This document shows, piece after piece, positions 47,493-54,125 of a stretch of DNA of 64,000 nucleotides; the first letter of the stretch is position 1, and every line of letters begins with the position of its first letter. The translations under genes and the position numbers were made by a program. The notes under the pieces are model-generated. The model was given only the letters and a program-made list of their open reading frames with translations. It was not told where the DNA came from and did not search any database. The stretch is from a virus: positions 1 through 64,000 of IMG/VR virus record IMGVR_UViG_3300043449_001497. One strand, written 5' to 3'.

Positions 47493-48314
47493 TCACACGA
47501 CGGGCGCACCCGTCTGAGCGTCGCGGACGAACCCGCTACGGTCCGTGCGCGCCTTGCCCTTGGCACGGAGCAACACCACGTGACCGGGAGGGTCAAGGTG
47601 GCGCAGGTCCGTCTCGTCGCCATCCACAGTCGGATAGCCCATGAACGTCGACGGCACAGGCTTGCCCGCCTTCACGTTCACGACGACGGCGACGTTGCCG
47701 CCAGCCGCCAGCACGCTGCGAGCGATGGCCTCGCGACCCGTGCCGCGGTCGAGGCTGTACGTGTACCGCACGCCGTCGACCGTGCCCGCACGCCCACGTG
47801 CCGGGTCTTTCGTGTAGTCGTACCGCACGGCCTGAGACGGCACGCGCAAGCCGGGGAACACGGACTCCCAATGAACGTCGCTCGTACCGTTGAGCCGGAA
47901 CGAGACCGATAGCTCGAGGCTATCGGCCCACGCTGCGACGTGCGCCATGTCCCGTTCGAGGTGAGCGCGGAAGGCTTCCGGCTCGCGGTCGAACATGCGC
48001 GTCCGCTTGTAGCGGCCGTGCTGCACGTTGTTGGCGAACGCGCGGCCTGCGTAGCTGGACATCGGGATGCCCCCACGGCCAGCCGTGTTGAGACACGACG
48101 CAGCGCACGCACCAGCCCACGGGCACAGGTTGCCCAGCCCAGGCACCTCGCCGTTCAACACGGCGAGCCGGGCGTACTCACGCGCCGGGAGCAGATGCAG
48201 GACCGCCGTCACCTCGCCGCGCTTCCCACCCTTGGCAACCTTGGGGTTGTCCAGCGTGAGCAGCTTGAGCTTGGACTTACAGGCGTTGAACCCTGCGAAC
48301 TCGTACGTCTTCAT
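47493..48314 (-). CDS. Conserved phage protein with CxxxxxCxxxC signature (Gp88/DUF7227-like)
   Basis: A 273-residue protein containing LCPWAGACAASCLNTAGRGG, then RYKRTRMFDREPEAF, FRLNGTSDVHWES, RYDYTKDP and a late 'TVDGDETDLRHLDP' stretch. This order (Cys signature, R-T-x-x-F, RLNGTSD, YDYTK, DGDxxDxRxLDP) recurs in a family of phage proteins of unknown biochemistry. The three closely spaced cysteines could hold a metal or Fe-S cluster. A strong GGAGGA precedes 48314. A long structured leader lies upstream. Confidence 0.6.
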   Translation of the reverse strand: MKTYEFAGFNACKSKLKLLTLDNPKVAKGGKRGEVTAVLHLLPAREYARLAVLNGEVPGLGNLCPWAGACAASCLNTAGRGGIPMSSYAGRAFANNVQHGRYKRTRMFDREPEAFRAHLERDMAHVAAWADSLELSVSFRLNGTSDVHWESVFPGLRVPSQAVRYDYTKDPARGRAGTVDGVRYTYSLDRGTGREAIARSVLAAGGNVAVVVNVKAGKPVPSTFMGYPTVDGDETDLRHLDPPGHVVLLRAKGKARTDRSGFVRDAQTGAPVV

Positions 48315-48790
48315 GCTTTCCTCCTGAGATGCTGGCAGCCCAGCGTATTGCTGGCTGCCCCGGATATCCGGGCTCAACCCAACGACGCGGTAGCCCCGCT
48401 GGGTTGAACGCGAATATCCGCGCGTACACGGACCGTGGCTGTGCTCACACGGGCGGGCACCACATGCCCGCGGGGGCAACGGTGCGGCTTTCGCTAAGCG
48501 GCTGCGAGGATGCCACGCATACAGGCGTACGCGCTGATATTCGGGGAGGTGTGGAGCCTATCGGCACGGGGTCCGCATTGCCATGTCCGGGCAACCGGGC
48601 GGCCTTCTTCCCGACGGTTTCAGTCGGGGGCTAGGTGTCCACTGCCTAGCTGCGAGGGATGCGCGCGTCTCACGACGTGACGCGCTCGCAGCTAGTGCTA
48701 CCATCTGTATGCGAATGTGAAAGACACGGGCGACACGCTGCCTTGAAACCGACCTTGCAGCCGGGGCACCGTGCCGGGTTTCCCCGTCAC
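48315..48790 (-). promoter_or_regulatory. Structured 5' leader of the 47493 gene (about 475 nt)
   Basis: No supported gene is seen. Listed 3' to 5' for the minus-strand message, the region holds these dyads: a bulged hairpin at 48334-48359, the palindrome CCGGATATCCGG (48360-48371), TCAACCCA/TGGGTTGA (48374-48407), and a perfect 11-base stem CTAGCTGCGAG/CTCGCAGCTAG (48646-48695) with an inner 6-base stem CGCGTC/GACGCG. A competing GCTAGG/CCTAGC hairpin (about 48630-48650) shares bases with the 11-base stem. Transcripts from the promoter at 48797 would contain all of them. Confidence 0.5.
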
Positions 48791-48796
48791 ACTGCT

Positions 48797-48825
48797 AGCA
48801 TACCATGACGGTATGAACCCGTCAA
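48797..48825 (-). promoter_or_regulatory. Sigma-70-type promoter for the structured leader
   Basis: TTGACG (48820-48825), a 17-base spacer and TATGCT (48797-48802) on the minus strand. Confidence 0.65.
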
Positions 48826-48917
48826 GGGACGCTAGCGGTCTAAGCTCTGAAAGAGCGGGGCCGGGGCCCCTGAGGGCCTGAGCCCCCGTGGTCGGCGTTT
48901 CCGCTTCCCACGCTTTC

Positions 48918-48946
48918 AATATGCCCCGTTCCTACCACGGCGTCAA
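48918..48946 (-). promoter_or_regulatory. Second upstream promoter (module copy A)
   Basis: TTGACG (48941-48946), a 17-base spacer ending GGGG and CATATT (48918-48923). It belongs to the repeated promoter-leader family also seen at 50188 and 51379. Confidence 0.6.
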
Positions 48947-49258
48947 GGTCTCACGGGCTGCCCGTCACACGGGCGCGCGACGCACGCCTGACCCGGCCGC
49001 GGGCCCGCTGGCGGCCGCTGCCCCTCAGGCGGCGGGCCGCCCTCTGGAGCCGCCGCACTCCACCCCTCCCTCCTCCACCCTCTCCGGCTGTTCCACCCTC
49101 TCCGGCTATACAGGGTCCCCTGACGGGGACCATTGAAGAGACGCACTGAGAAGCCCCAGGAGCTCGACGCCAGGGGGAGGGGCTACCTGGGTAGCACCCT
49201 GTCCTAGATCGTTGCTCCTGGGGCTTCCCAGTGCGGTTCCTGCGGGGTCCAATGGAAA
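48947..49258. other. Gene-free region upstream of module copy A
   Basis: No gene is supported. It contains two copies of CCACCCTCTCCGG (49075-49087 and 49093-49105, 18 bases apart) and a TGAC-loop hairpin GGTCCCC/GGGGACC (49114-49131). It also holds a 19-base inverted repeat with one mismatch (49144-49162 with 49215-49233). The first two elements recur with the same spacing at 50326-50381. Confidence 0.55.
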
Positions 49259-49287
49259 GGCCCCCGAGGAGAGGTTCCTCGGGGGCC
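49259..49287 (-). terminator. Rho-independent terminator after the 49296 gene
   Basis: A perfect 12-base stem GGCCCCCGAGGA/TCCTCGGGGGCC with a 5-base loop is followed on the minus strand by TTTCC. Confidence 0.8.
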
Positions 49288-49295
49288 GGGATGAG

Positions 49296-49493
49296 TCAGA
49301 GACTGTGGAACTTGGCTTCGGATTCGACCAGCTGGTTGAACCGAGCCCGGTCGGGCTCGGCTGCGCCCTCGAGGAAGAGTTCCCCGGTGACGACACCGCG
49401 GTCGCGGGTCAGGGTGGCGGCGATGATGAAGTAGCCCTTGCTCTTGTAGTTGTAGACGAGGTAAGCCCCGTCGTCGAACCGATGAATGAACAT
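49296..49493 (-). CDS. Small hypothetical protein, end of early operon
   Basis: A 65-residue protein: MFIHRFDDGAYLVYNYKSKG then GYFIIAATLTRDRGVVTGEL-type strands. GGAG precedes 49493. It is the last of three genes transcribed from the promoter at 50188 and directly precedes a strong terminator. The beta-rich pattern is similar in style to the next gene up (49555), suggesting related small folds. Confidence 0.6.
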   Translation of the reverse strand: MFIHRFDDGAYLVYNYKSKGYFIIAATLTRDRGVVTGELFLEGAAEPDRARFNQLVESEAKFHSL

Positions 49494-49554
49494 GCTTGTC
49501 TCCAGAGAGTGGGAGACGGGCCAGGCCGAGGGCACCTGACCCGTCTCGAGTGGG

Positions 49555-49779
49555 CTAGCTGATGTAGCGGATGACCACGATGCGGGTACCATCTGCGCGG
49601 CGAATCACGAGGCGCTTCTTGTAGCCGCGACCGATGTTGATCGCGCTGTAGTAGAACCCTGCCTGTTGCGGCGTGTCGAGCGTGAAGCGGGGCTTGTATG
49701 CACCGCGGTAGCGTCCGACCTCGACGTGATAGGTGTCGCCGTCTTCCCACTTGGTGATCTTGCCATCGATGTTGAACAT
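49555..49779 (-). CDS. Small basic beta-rich protein
   Basis: A 74-residue protein, MFNIDGKITKWEDGDTYHVE, followed by RYRGAYKPRFTLDTPQQAGF and a basic strand region (GRGYKKRLVIRRADGTRIVV). The composition suits an RNA- or polymerase-binding mini-protein. It is the middle gene of the 50.0-49.3 kb operon with a GGAG ribosome-binding site. Confidence 0.6.
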   Translation of the reverse strand: MFNIDGKITKWEDGDTYHVEVGRYRGAYKPRFTLDTPQQAGFYYSAINIGRGYKKRLVIRRADGTRIVVIRYIS

Positions 49780-49828
49780 GCCTGTCTCCGATTGAAAGCG
49801 GGGGCCACGGGCACCCCCATTGATTGAA

Positions 49829-50044
49829 CTAGACCGAACCGTAGGTGCTGTGAATCAGCGTGCCGCAGTCGCATTCGATGGGATCGCCTTCCGCGAACTC
49901 ACCGCACCGCACGGTCTCGCCGTTGCGGAAAGCGTCCTTAGCGCAGGCCACGCAGACCGGGGCGTGCCGCACGATATGCAGGACGTTGACGATACCGTAG
50001 TGGACATTCTTAATGTGCTGAATGTCCGTGATAACTTCGAGCAT
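49829..50044 (-). CDS. Small zinc-knuckle protein, first gene of early operon
   Basis: A 71-residue protein starting at ATG 50044 after GGAG (an in-frame ATG at 50056 is less likely). C-terminal APVCVACAKDAF, VRCGEF and IECDCGTL give five cysteines in CxxC and CxC pairs, a probable zinc-binding fold. Small zinc proteins made early by phages commonly bind host RNA polymerase or other enzymes; here that is inference. Confidence 0.6.
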   Translation of the reverse strand: MLEVITDIQHIKNVHYGIVNVLHIVRHAPVCVACAKDAFRNGETVRCGEFAEGDPIECDCGTLIHSTYGSV

Positions 50045-50187
50045 GCTTGACTCCACTAGAGTGAGGGGGAGACACGCTAGGCGACGCTTGCCGCACGCGG
50101 GGCGTCGTCACTACCATGCTATGGGGTTGTGAAAGAGCGGCGGGACCGAGGCCCCCCGTCAGGTCCGCTTCCGTTCCTGACATCTAC
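50045..50187 (-). promoter_or_regulatory. Leader of the 50044 gene (module copy B)
   Basis: No other gene is supported. The minus-strand leader carries a GGAACGGAAGCGGA element and CCGCTCTTTCACAACCCCATA, close copies of which occur in the leaders at 51244-51378 and, diverged, 48700-48910. A probable shared regulatory or RNA element. Confidence 0.5.
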
Positions 50188-50216
50188 AGTATGCCCCGTC
50201 TAGTGCATGGTGTCAA
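50188..50216 (-). promoter_or_regulatory. Early promoter (module copy B)
   Basis: TTGACA (50211-50216), a 17-base spacer ending GACGGGG and CATACT (50188-50193) on the minus strand. Almost identical in spacer layout to 51379-51407. Confidence 0.7.
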
Positions 50217-50425
50217 GGTGGGAACGCTACAGGCCCGGATAGGGCGCGTGACGGCCCGGCGCACGGGTCCGGCCCCGCTTGCGCGCGGGCTCGCTCATGC
50301 GACGCCCCGCCCTCCAGCCGTGTCGCCACCCTCTCCGGTACTACCACCCTCTCCGGCATACAGAGCCCCCTGACGGGGGCTGCTAGAAGAAGAGCTCGAG
50401 ACCAGGACCGAGCGGACATGAGAAA
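50217..50425. other. Gene-free upstream region of module copy B
   Basis: Two CCACCCTCTCCGG copies (50326-50338 and 50344-50356, 18 bases apart) and a TGAC-loop hairpin AGCCCCC/GGGGGCT (50364-50381) repeat the arrangement found upstream of 48918. GCGACGCCCCGCCCT at 50299-50313 recurs at 51501-51515. No gene is seen. Confidence 0.55.
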
Positions 50426-50456
50426 GCCCCCGAGATCCTGGGGGGACCTCGGGGGC
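50426..50456 (-). terminator. Rho-independent terminator after the 50465 gene
   Basis: A 9-base stem GCCCCCGAG/CTCGGGGGC is followed on the minus strand by TTTCTC. Confidence 0.75.
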
Positions 50457-50464
50457 GGGATGAT

Positions 50465-50668
50465 CTAGCCGACGATGAACTCGTCGCGGCCACGGTAGAC
50501 GAAGCCGGAGAGGAACTCAGGGCTGACGAGCTTGTAGAGCGGGGTCGTCTCGTCGGGGACAGCCCCGACCGTGCAGACCATGTCGAACTCGTTCTTCTTG
50601 AACGCCGTGCTGTAGGTGCGGACCTTGCGACCGACCGTGACGCGGCAGAGAGGCGGGTAGAACCGCAT
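50465..50668 (-). CDS. Small hypothetical protein
   Basis: A 67-residue protein, MRFYPPLCRVTVGRKVRTYS, with a central FDMVCTVGAVPDETTPLYKL and a beta-strand ending. A GGAG ribosome-binding site lies upstream in the gap to the next gene. It is the last gene of the operon from the 51379 promoter and precedes a terminator. Confidence 0.55.
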   Translation of the reverse strand: MRFYPPLCRVTVGRKVRTYSTAFKKNEFDMVCTVGAVPDETTPLYKLVSPEFLSGFVYRGRDEFIVG

Positions 50669-50730
50669 GTGAACTCCGAAGAGAAGAGAGACGGGCCGGG
50701 CCAGAGGGCGCCCGACCCGTCTCGTGTTGG

Positions 50731-51009
50731 TCAGCTGAAGTCGAGGATGTACGTGAGGAACGCGAGCAGGATCATGGCGCCGATGTTGAGCATCACGATG
50801 CACTGCGTGATGGCGGTGCGAAGTTCACGGCGGCGGCGACCGGGGCGACGAGCCGTGTAGGTCTGAGGGCCGACGATGGGGGCGAACACGAGGGCTTCCA
50901 GTTCCGCGTCGTACTTGCGAACGTAGCGGTAACCTTCGACCATGATGCCGGGCTCAGTGGGACGGTCGGCGTTGAGGCAGATTCCGTCGCGGCAGTTGTT
51001 GCAGTCCAT
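50731..51009 (-). CDS. Small Cys-rich protein with C-terminal membrane anchor
   Basis: A 92-residue protein. The N-terminus has CNNCRDGIC, a likely metal or disulphide cluster. A basic stretch (RRPGRRRRELR) precedes one membrane helix (ITQCIVMLNIGAMILLAFLT). Basic residues before the helix place the N-terminal domain in the cytoplasm. It may tether a host target to the membrane; inference. Confidence 0.6.
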   Translation of the reverse strand: MDCNNCRDGICLNADRPTEPGIMVEGYRYVRKYDAELEALVFAPIVGPQTYTARRPGRRRRELRTAITQCIVMLNIGAMILLAFLTYILDFS

Positions 51010-51057
51010 GCTTCTACTCCGAGTGAAAGTGGGGCCACGGGCGCCCCTTGAGGTTGA

Positions 51058-51243
51058 CTAGTTACCAGCCTTGACGCTGAGCTTGTGAAGCTTCCGGGCG
51101 AGCCGGAAAGCGTGCCGGGTTGCGGCCTTGAGCGCCACGCGCTTAGCGTTAGCGCGGTTGCCCCACGCCTCGTCGAGGGTCGGGCCCACGGTGAGCCCGA
51201 CGACGAGAGCGACGAGGTACAGGTACATCAGAGTATCGAACAT
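51058..51243 (-). CDS. Small membrane protein, first gene of early operon
   Basis: A 61-residue protein: a short N-terminal membrane helix (TLMYLYLVALVVGLTVGP) followed by a strongly basic amphipathic tail (KRVALKAATRHAFRLARKLH). A GGAG-like ribosome-binding site precedes 51243. Promoter 51379 drives it. The design, a membrane anchor and basic tail, resembles early phage membrane effectors and antimicrobial-type peptides. Confidence 0.6.
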   Translation of the reverse strand: MFDTLMYLYLVALVVGLTVGPTLDEAWGNRANAKRVALKAATRHAFRLARKLHKLSVKAGN

Positions 51244-51378
51244 GCTTCATCTCCGAGAGTAGGGTGAGGGTCGCACGGCGTACCTGCTAGGGCAGGGGCC
51301 GGGTGACCGAACCAGCGTATGGGGTTGTCAGAGAGCGGGGCGGGGAGGGCGTTTCCGTCGTTCCCTTTCCGTGCATAC

Positions 51379-51407
51379 AGTATGCCCTGTCTAGTGACAG
51401 GTGTCAA
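51379..51407 (-). promoter_or_regulatory. Early promoter (module copy C)
   Basis: TTGACA (51402-51407), a 17-base spacer ending GACAGGG and CATACT (51379-51384). The sequence TGACA-CC-TGTCA around the -35 is a short palindrome. Confidence 0.7.
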
Positions 51408-51693
51408 GCGTCAATGCGATAGCCCCCGAATAGACATGGCTCGCGGGCGCGACGCCCTTCCGACGACGCCGACGCCCCCGTGCGACCGCGCTTCTCGCTG
51501 GCGACGCCCCGCCCTATAGTAGTGGCGCCACCAACATCATCAACAACCCCCTACACCCCAACAACAACCATCATGGGACCCAACTCCCCCTGTCCTCTTC
51601 CTGGCGAGTAAAAAATCCCAAATCCCCATACCACCGGGGTACGCCCACTACGTGGCCGCACCATGCGTGGATGACGCGAGGTCCGCGATGGCG
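51408..51693. other. Divergent gene-free region with C/A-rich stretch
   Basis: No gene is supported. 51501-51515 repeats the upstream element of module copy B. The palindrome GTGGCGCCAC at about 51522-51531 is followed to about 51576 by plus-strand DNA made almost only of C, A and T. It then turns AT-richer (GTAAAAAATCCCAAATCCCC). It separates the early minus-strand block from the plus-strand regulator gene. Confidence 0.45.
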
Positions 51694-51722
51694 TGGCCAC
51701 TCACAGGGACCGACGTTATACC
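51694..51722 (+). promoter_or_regulatory. Promoter of the alpha-CTD-like gene
   Basis: TGGCCA (51694-51699), a 17-base spacer and TATACC (51717-51722); weaker than the early promoters. It starts transcription near 51729. Confidence 0.45.
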
Positions 51723-51745
51723 CCCTTGGTCTACCAGGAGCCCCC

Positions 51746-52804
51746 ATGAACAACGACACGAAGACCCAGGACCTCCCACTTGCCCTCCGAACCCGCAACG
51801 CCCTCCTCAAGGCGGGCCTCACGACCTGGGGACAGGTCAAGAGCATCGAGCTCACGAACGTGGAGGGCCTCGGTGCCCGAAGCATCGACGCCATCCAGGC
51901 CCTCTGGAGCGAGGAAGAAGGCCTTCCGCGACTGGTGCCGATGCCGGAGGAGGCGGAAACGCCCGAGGAGACCATCGCTCGAGGCCAGAAGCGGCACGAA
52001 GTCACGTCGATGATCGACCACGCGATGCGCGGCGGGCTCGACCGGATGACCGGAGACGTCGAGAGCCTCGAGGAACGGCGTCACCTGGACGAGGTGAAGG
52101 CCATCCACAAGCGCCAGTTCGACGCCGCGGCCGAGAAGGAGCTCAGTCGGAGCTTCGCGATGGCCGGAACGGGCAGTTTTGGGGACCCGGACGCCGAAAT
52201 CCGTCGTCGCGGCGAGGCGTTTCGCGCCCAGGGCGGCTCGGTTGTGGCCGGAGACGGTCGCGGACTGCTTGCTCTTCGGCTCGAAGCCGATGTACAGGCA
52301 CGAGTCTCGGCTCTTATACCCCTTATCAAGGCCCTCCCGCATGTCAAGGAGTTGGGCGTAGATGTTTCAGCGGAGATCGTGGGTCGAATGGCGCTGATTC
52401 GGGGCCTGGATGCCCTCGAGAGGGCCCACGGAGGGTCGAAATCGACCTCCAAGACCTCGGAAAACGGCGAAAACCGCGCAACCGCACCCGAAAACGCCGA
52501 CGCGCCGCTCCCGACGGGCGATGAAGAGGTCTACGACACCCCTGAAGGGTGGACGAAGGTCGGTTTGGGCGAGACGATCCCGGTTCCGGAGGCCGTTTTG
52601 CACGATTACTACACCCAGAACGGCTGGGTGCGGTACTGGGGCAAGGCCAACGACCAGGTGATCTACTTCTACTGGTCTCCGGAGCGCCGTTTGCAGGACC
52701 TCAAGCCCTTCCCAGGCACCGACAAGAGCGGTCGGTCGGTCGCAGTGCAGGAAACGCCCTGGGGACCGGGCCATGTGGTCCCCTCGAGGTGGGCGAACAG
52801 CTGA
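51746..52804 (+). CDS. Phage protein with RNA-polymerase alpha-CTD-like N-terminus
   Basis: A 352-residue protein. Residues 10-53 (LPLALRTRNALLKAGLTTWG, then the segment ending VEGLGARSIDAIQAL) align with the C-terminal domain of bacterial RNA polymerase alpha. R15, N18, G43, R45 and S46 correspond to E. coli R265, N268, G296, K298 and S299, the UP-element DNA contacts. The middle is helical and charged; the last 90 residues hold a Trp/Tyr-rich domain (WVRYWGKANDQVIYFYWS). AGGAG precedes 51746. A lone gene between its own promoter and a terminator, next to the head cluster: a likely transcription regulator. Confidence 0.6.
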   Translation: MNNDTKTQDLPLALRTRNALLKAGLTTWGQVKSIELTNVEGLGARSIDAIQALWSEEEGLPRLVPMPEEAETPEETIARGQKRHEVTSMIDHAMRGGLDRMTGDVESLEERRHLDEVKAIHKRQFDAAAEKELSRSFAMAGTGSFGDPDAEIRRRGEAFRAQGGSVVAGDGRGLLALRLEADVQARVSALIPLIKALPHVKELGVDVSAEIVGRMALIRGLDALERAHGGSKSTSKTSENGENRATAPENADAPLPTGDEEVYDTPEGWTKVGLGETIPVPEAVLHDYYTQNGWVRYWGKANDQVIYFYWSPERRLQDLKPFPGTDKSGRSVAVQETPWGPGHVVPSRWANS

Positions 52805-52811
52805 ACGACGA

Positions 52812-52845
52812 GGGCCAGGAGTGAGGCGAACCCCGCTCCTGGCCC
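52812..52845. terminator. Bidirectional terminator
   Basis: A perfect 10-base stem GGGCCAGGAG/CTCCTGGCCC with a 14-base loop lies between the convergent 51746 and 52867 genes. Confidence 0.7.
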
Positions 52846-52866
52846 TGTCCGGCCTGTCAGTCTAGA

Positions 52867-53370
52867 TCAGTCGGCCTTCGCGAGCTGAAGGTAGAGGCGG
52901 AACGGAGCCACGTTCGCCGCCGTCGCCTTCAGGACCGTGATGGTCAGACTCTCGACGTCCGCCGCGAGCGGGTTGATGGTCTCCGCCTCGGGGACGTGCG
53001 TCGCGAAGACGCGCGGGGTGTTGTCCGTGTTCACCGCAGCCGAGGTCGCCTGGATGGCGGTCGCGCCAGCGATGGGAGCCGACTTGCCGATGGTCACGGT
53101 GACGTTGCCAGCGGTCGTCTCGGTCGGCACGATGCGCGTGTCGGGGAGAACGCGCATCTTGTACGGCAGCTTGATCGTGTAGACGGTGCTCGCCACGTTC
53201 AGGTTGTCGGGGACGCTGAACACAGCGCTGACGTACGCCGTGGAGTCAGCCGTGGCGAGCGTGGGCGAGACCCCGACCACGAGCGGCTGCACCGCCTGGC
53301 CAGAGAAGTGCTCCGGGATGACTTCCCCGTAGCGAATGAACTTCCGAACGATGTATCCGTACGCAGCCAT
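52867..53370 (-). CDS. Head decoration or fibre-like structural protein (putative)
   Basis: A 167-residue protein with a strong AGGAGG ribosome-binding site. Short charged N-terminus (MAAYGYIVRKFIRYGEVIPE), then a Thr/Val/Ala-rich beta protein (AYVSAVFSVPDNLNVASTVY; TAGNVTVTIGKSAPIAGATA). Such composition is typical of capsid decoration proteins. It lies next to the scaffold/portal/capsid genes but on its own promoter. Confidence 0.6.
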   Translation of the reverse strand: MAAYGYIVRKFIRYGEVIPEHFSGQAVQPLVVGVSPTLATADSTAYVSAVFSVPDNLNVASTVYTIKLPYKMRVLPDTRIVPTETTAGNVTVTIGKSAPIAGATAIQATSAAVNTDNTPRVFATHVPEAETINPLAADVESLTITVLKATAANVAPFRLYLQLAKAD

Positions 53371-53399
53371 GCCTACCTCCTATCTCAGGCCAGGCGAGA

Positions 53400-53428
53400 T
53401 TGCCTGGACCTCATGGCGGTGCTATCAT
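53400..53428 (+). promoter_or_regulatory. Plus-strand promoter with palindromic extended -10
   Basis: TTGCCT (53400-53405), a 17-base spacer and TATCAT (53423-53428). The -10 lies in the palindrome GTGCTATCATAGCAC, which reads as an extended -10 (TGC-TATGAT) on the minus strand too, facing the 52867 gene. Confidence 0.6.
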
Positions 53429-53450
53429 AGCACAACCTCTGGGGTTCCTC

Positions 53451-53843
53451 ATGCACGGAAGCATCCTCGTCATCGCGAAGAAGAAGGCCGCCGGGCCTGG
53501 TGGCTACTTCGACCCCATGATGGGTCACCCTGGCATGGCCCAGGGTCCCATGATGTTCGAGATGGCGAACGAGGAGGAGTGCTGCGAGGAGCCTCCGATG
53601 CACGAGCCGATGATGCACGGCGACATGGGCAACCGTGACGTGCGCGACATCATCGCCGACCTCCGTGCAGCGGCTCAGCGCCTCGAGGACCTCCACGGCA
53701 TGGGCGCCGAGGACGAGGACACCGAAGAGGAAGAGCCCGAGGAAGAGGAGGCCCCCGAAGAGGAGCCCGCCGAGGAAGAGCCCAAGGCCAAGACCAAGAA
53801 GCCCTTCCCAGGCTTCGGCCCCAAGAAGGAGATGAAGTACTGA
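53451..53843 (+). CDS. Met/His-rich acidic protein of head region
   Basis: A 130-residue protein. Residues 15-60 are rich in Met, Pro, Gly, His and Cys (FDPMMGHPGMAQGPMMFEMA; EECCEEPPMHEPMMHGDM). A helix (DVRDIIADLRAAAQRLEDL) precedes a very acidic Glu/Pro tail and a basic end. The Met/His/Cys content could bind metal. The acidic tail resembles assembly or DNA-mimic regions. The start at 53451 fits the predicted transcription start near 53435, though the ribosome-binding site is weak. Confidence 0.55.
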   Translation: MHGSILVIAKKKAAGPGGYFDPMMGHPGMAQGPMMFEMANEEECCEEPPMHEPMMHGDMGNRDVRDIIADLRAAAQRLEDLHGMGAEDEDTEEEEPEEEEAPEEEPAEEEPKAKTKKPFPGFGPKKEMKY

Positions 53844-54019
53844 TGGCCACCTACCGCAGCGGCTACTACAGCCACCTCGATGCGATGAAGAAGAAGGCCG
53901 AGATGGAAGACGCGGAAGCCCGCGGCGAGAAGCTCAAGAAGGAGGGCAAGGTCGCGGACGTGTCCGCCCTCATCAAGAAGCCCGTCGTGAAGGTCGCCGT
54001 CAAGATCGGCAAGCACTAG
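53843..54019 (+). CDS. Small Lys-rich protein
   Basis: A 58-residue protein: MATYRSGYYSHLDAMKKKAE, then a charged helix and the basic end KKPVVKVAVKIGKH. It is coupled to the previous gene by TGATG. Small basic proteins in this area (also 59798, 60024, 60193, 60564) may be virion-internal. Confidence 0.55.
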   Translation: MATYRSGYYSHLDAMKKKAEMEDAEARGEKLKKEGKVADVSALIKKPVVKVAVKIGKH

Positions 54020-54066
54020 AGCATCTACGCATCACGACGCGGCCGTGAACGCCTGCCCCGTCGTGT

Positions 54067-54097
54067 GAGCCCCGGCGGCATGGTGTCGTCGGGGCTC
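54067..54097 (+). terminator. Terminator after the 53843 gene
   Basis: The stem GAGCCCCG/CGGGGCTC (54067-54074 with 54090-54097) is followed by TTCTATG. Confidence 0.65.
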
Positions 54098-54125
54098 TTC
54101 TATGCCTGGCCGGATAGCCGCGCAT

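Noticed and set aside
49106-49396. 96-residue minus-strand frame over the 49.1-49.4 kb region
   Set aside because: It crosses a strong terminator and a long inverted repeat, has no ribosome-binding site, and overlaps the well-supported 49296 gene in another frame.
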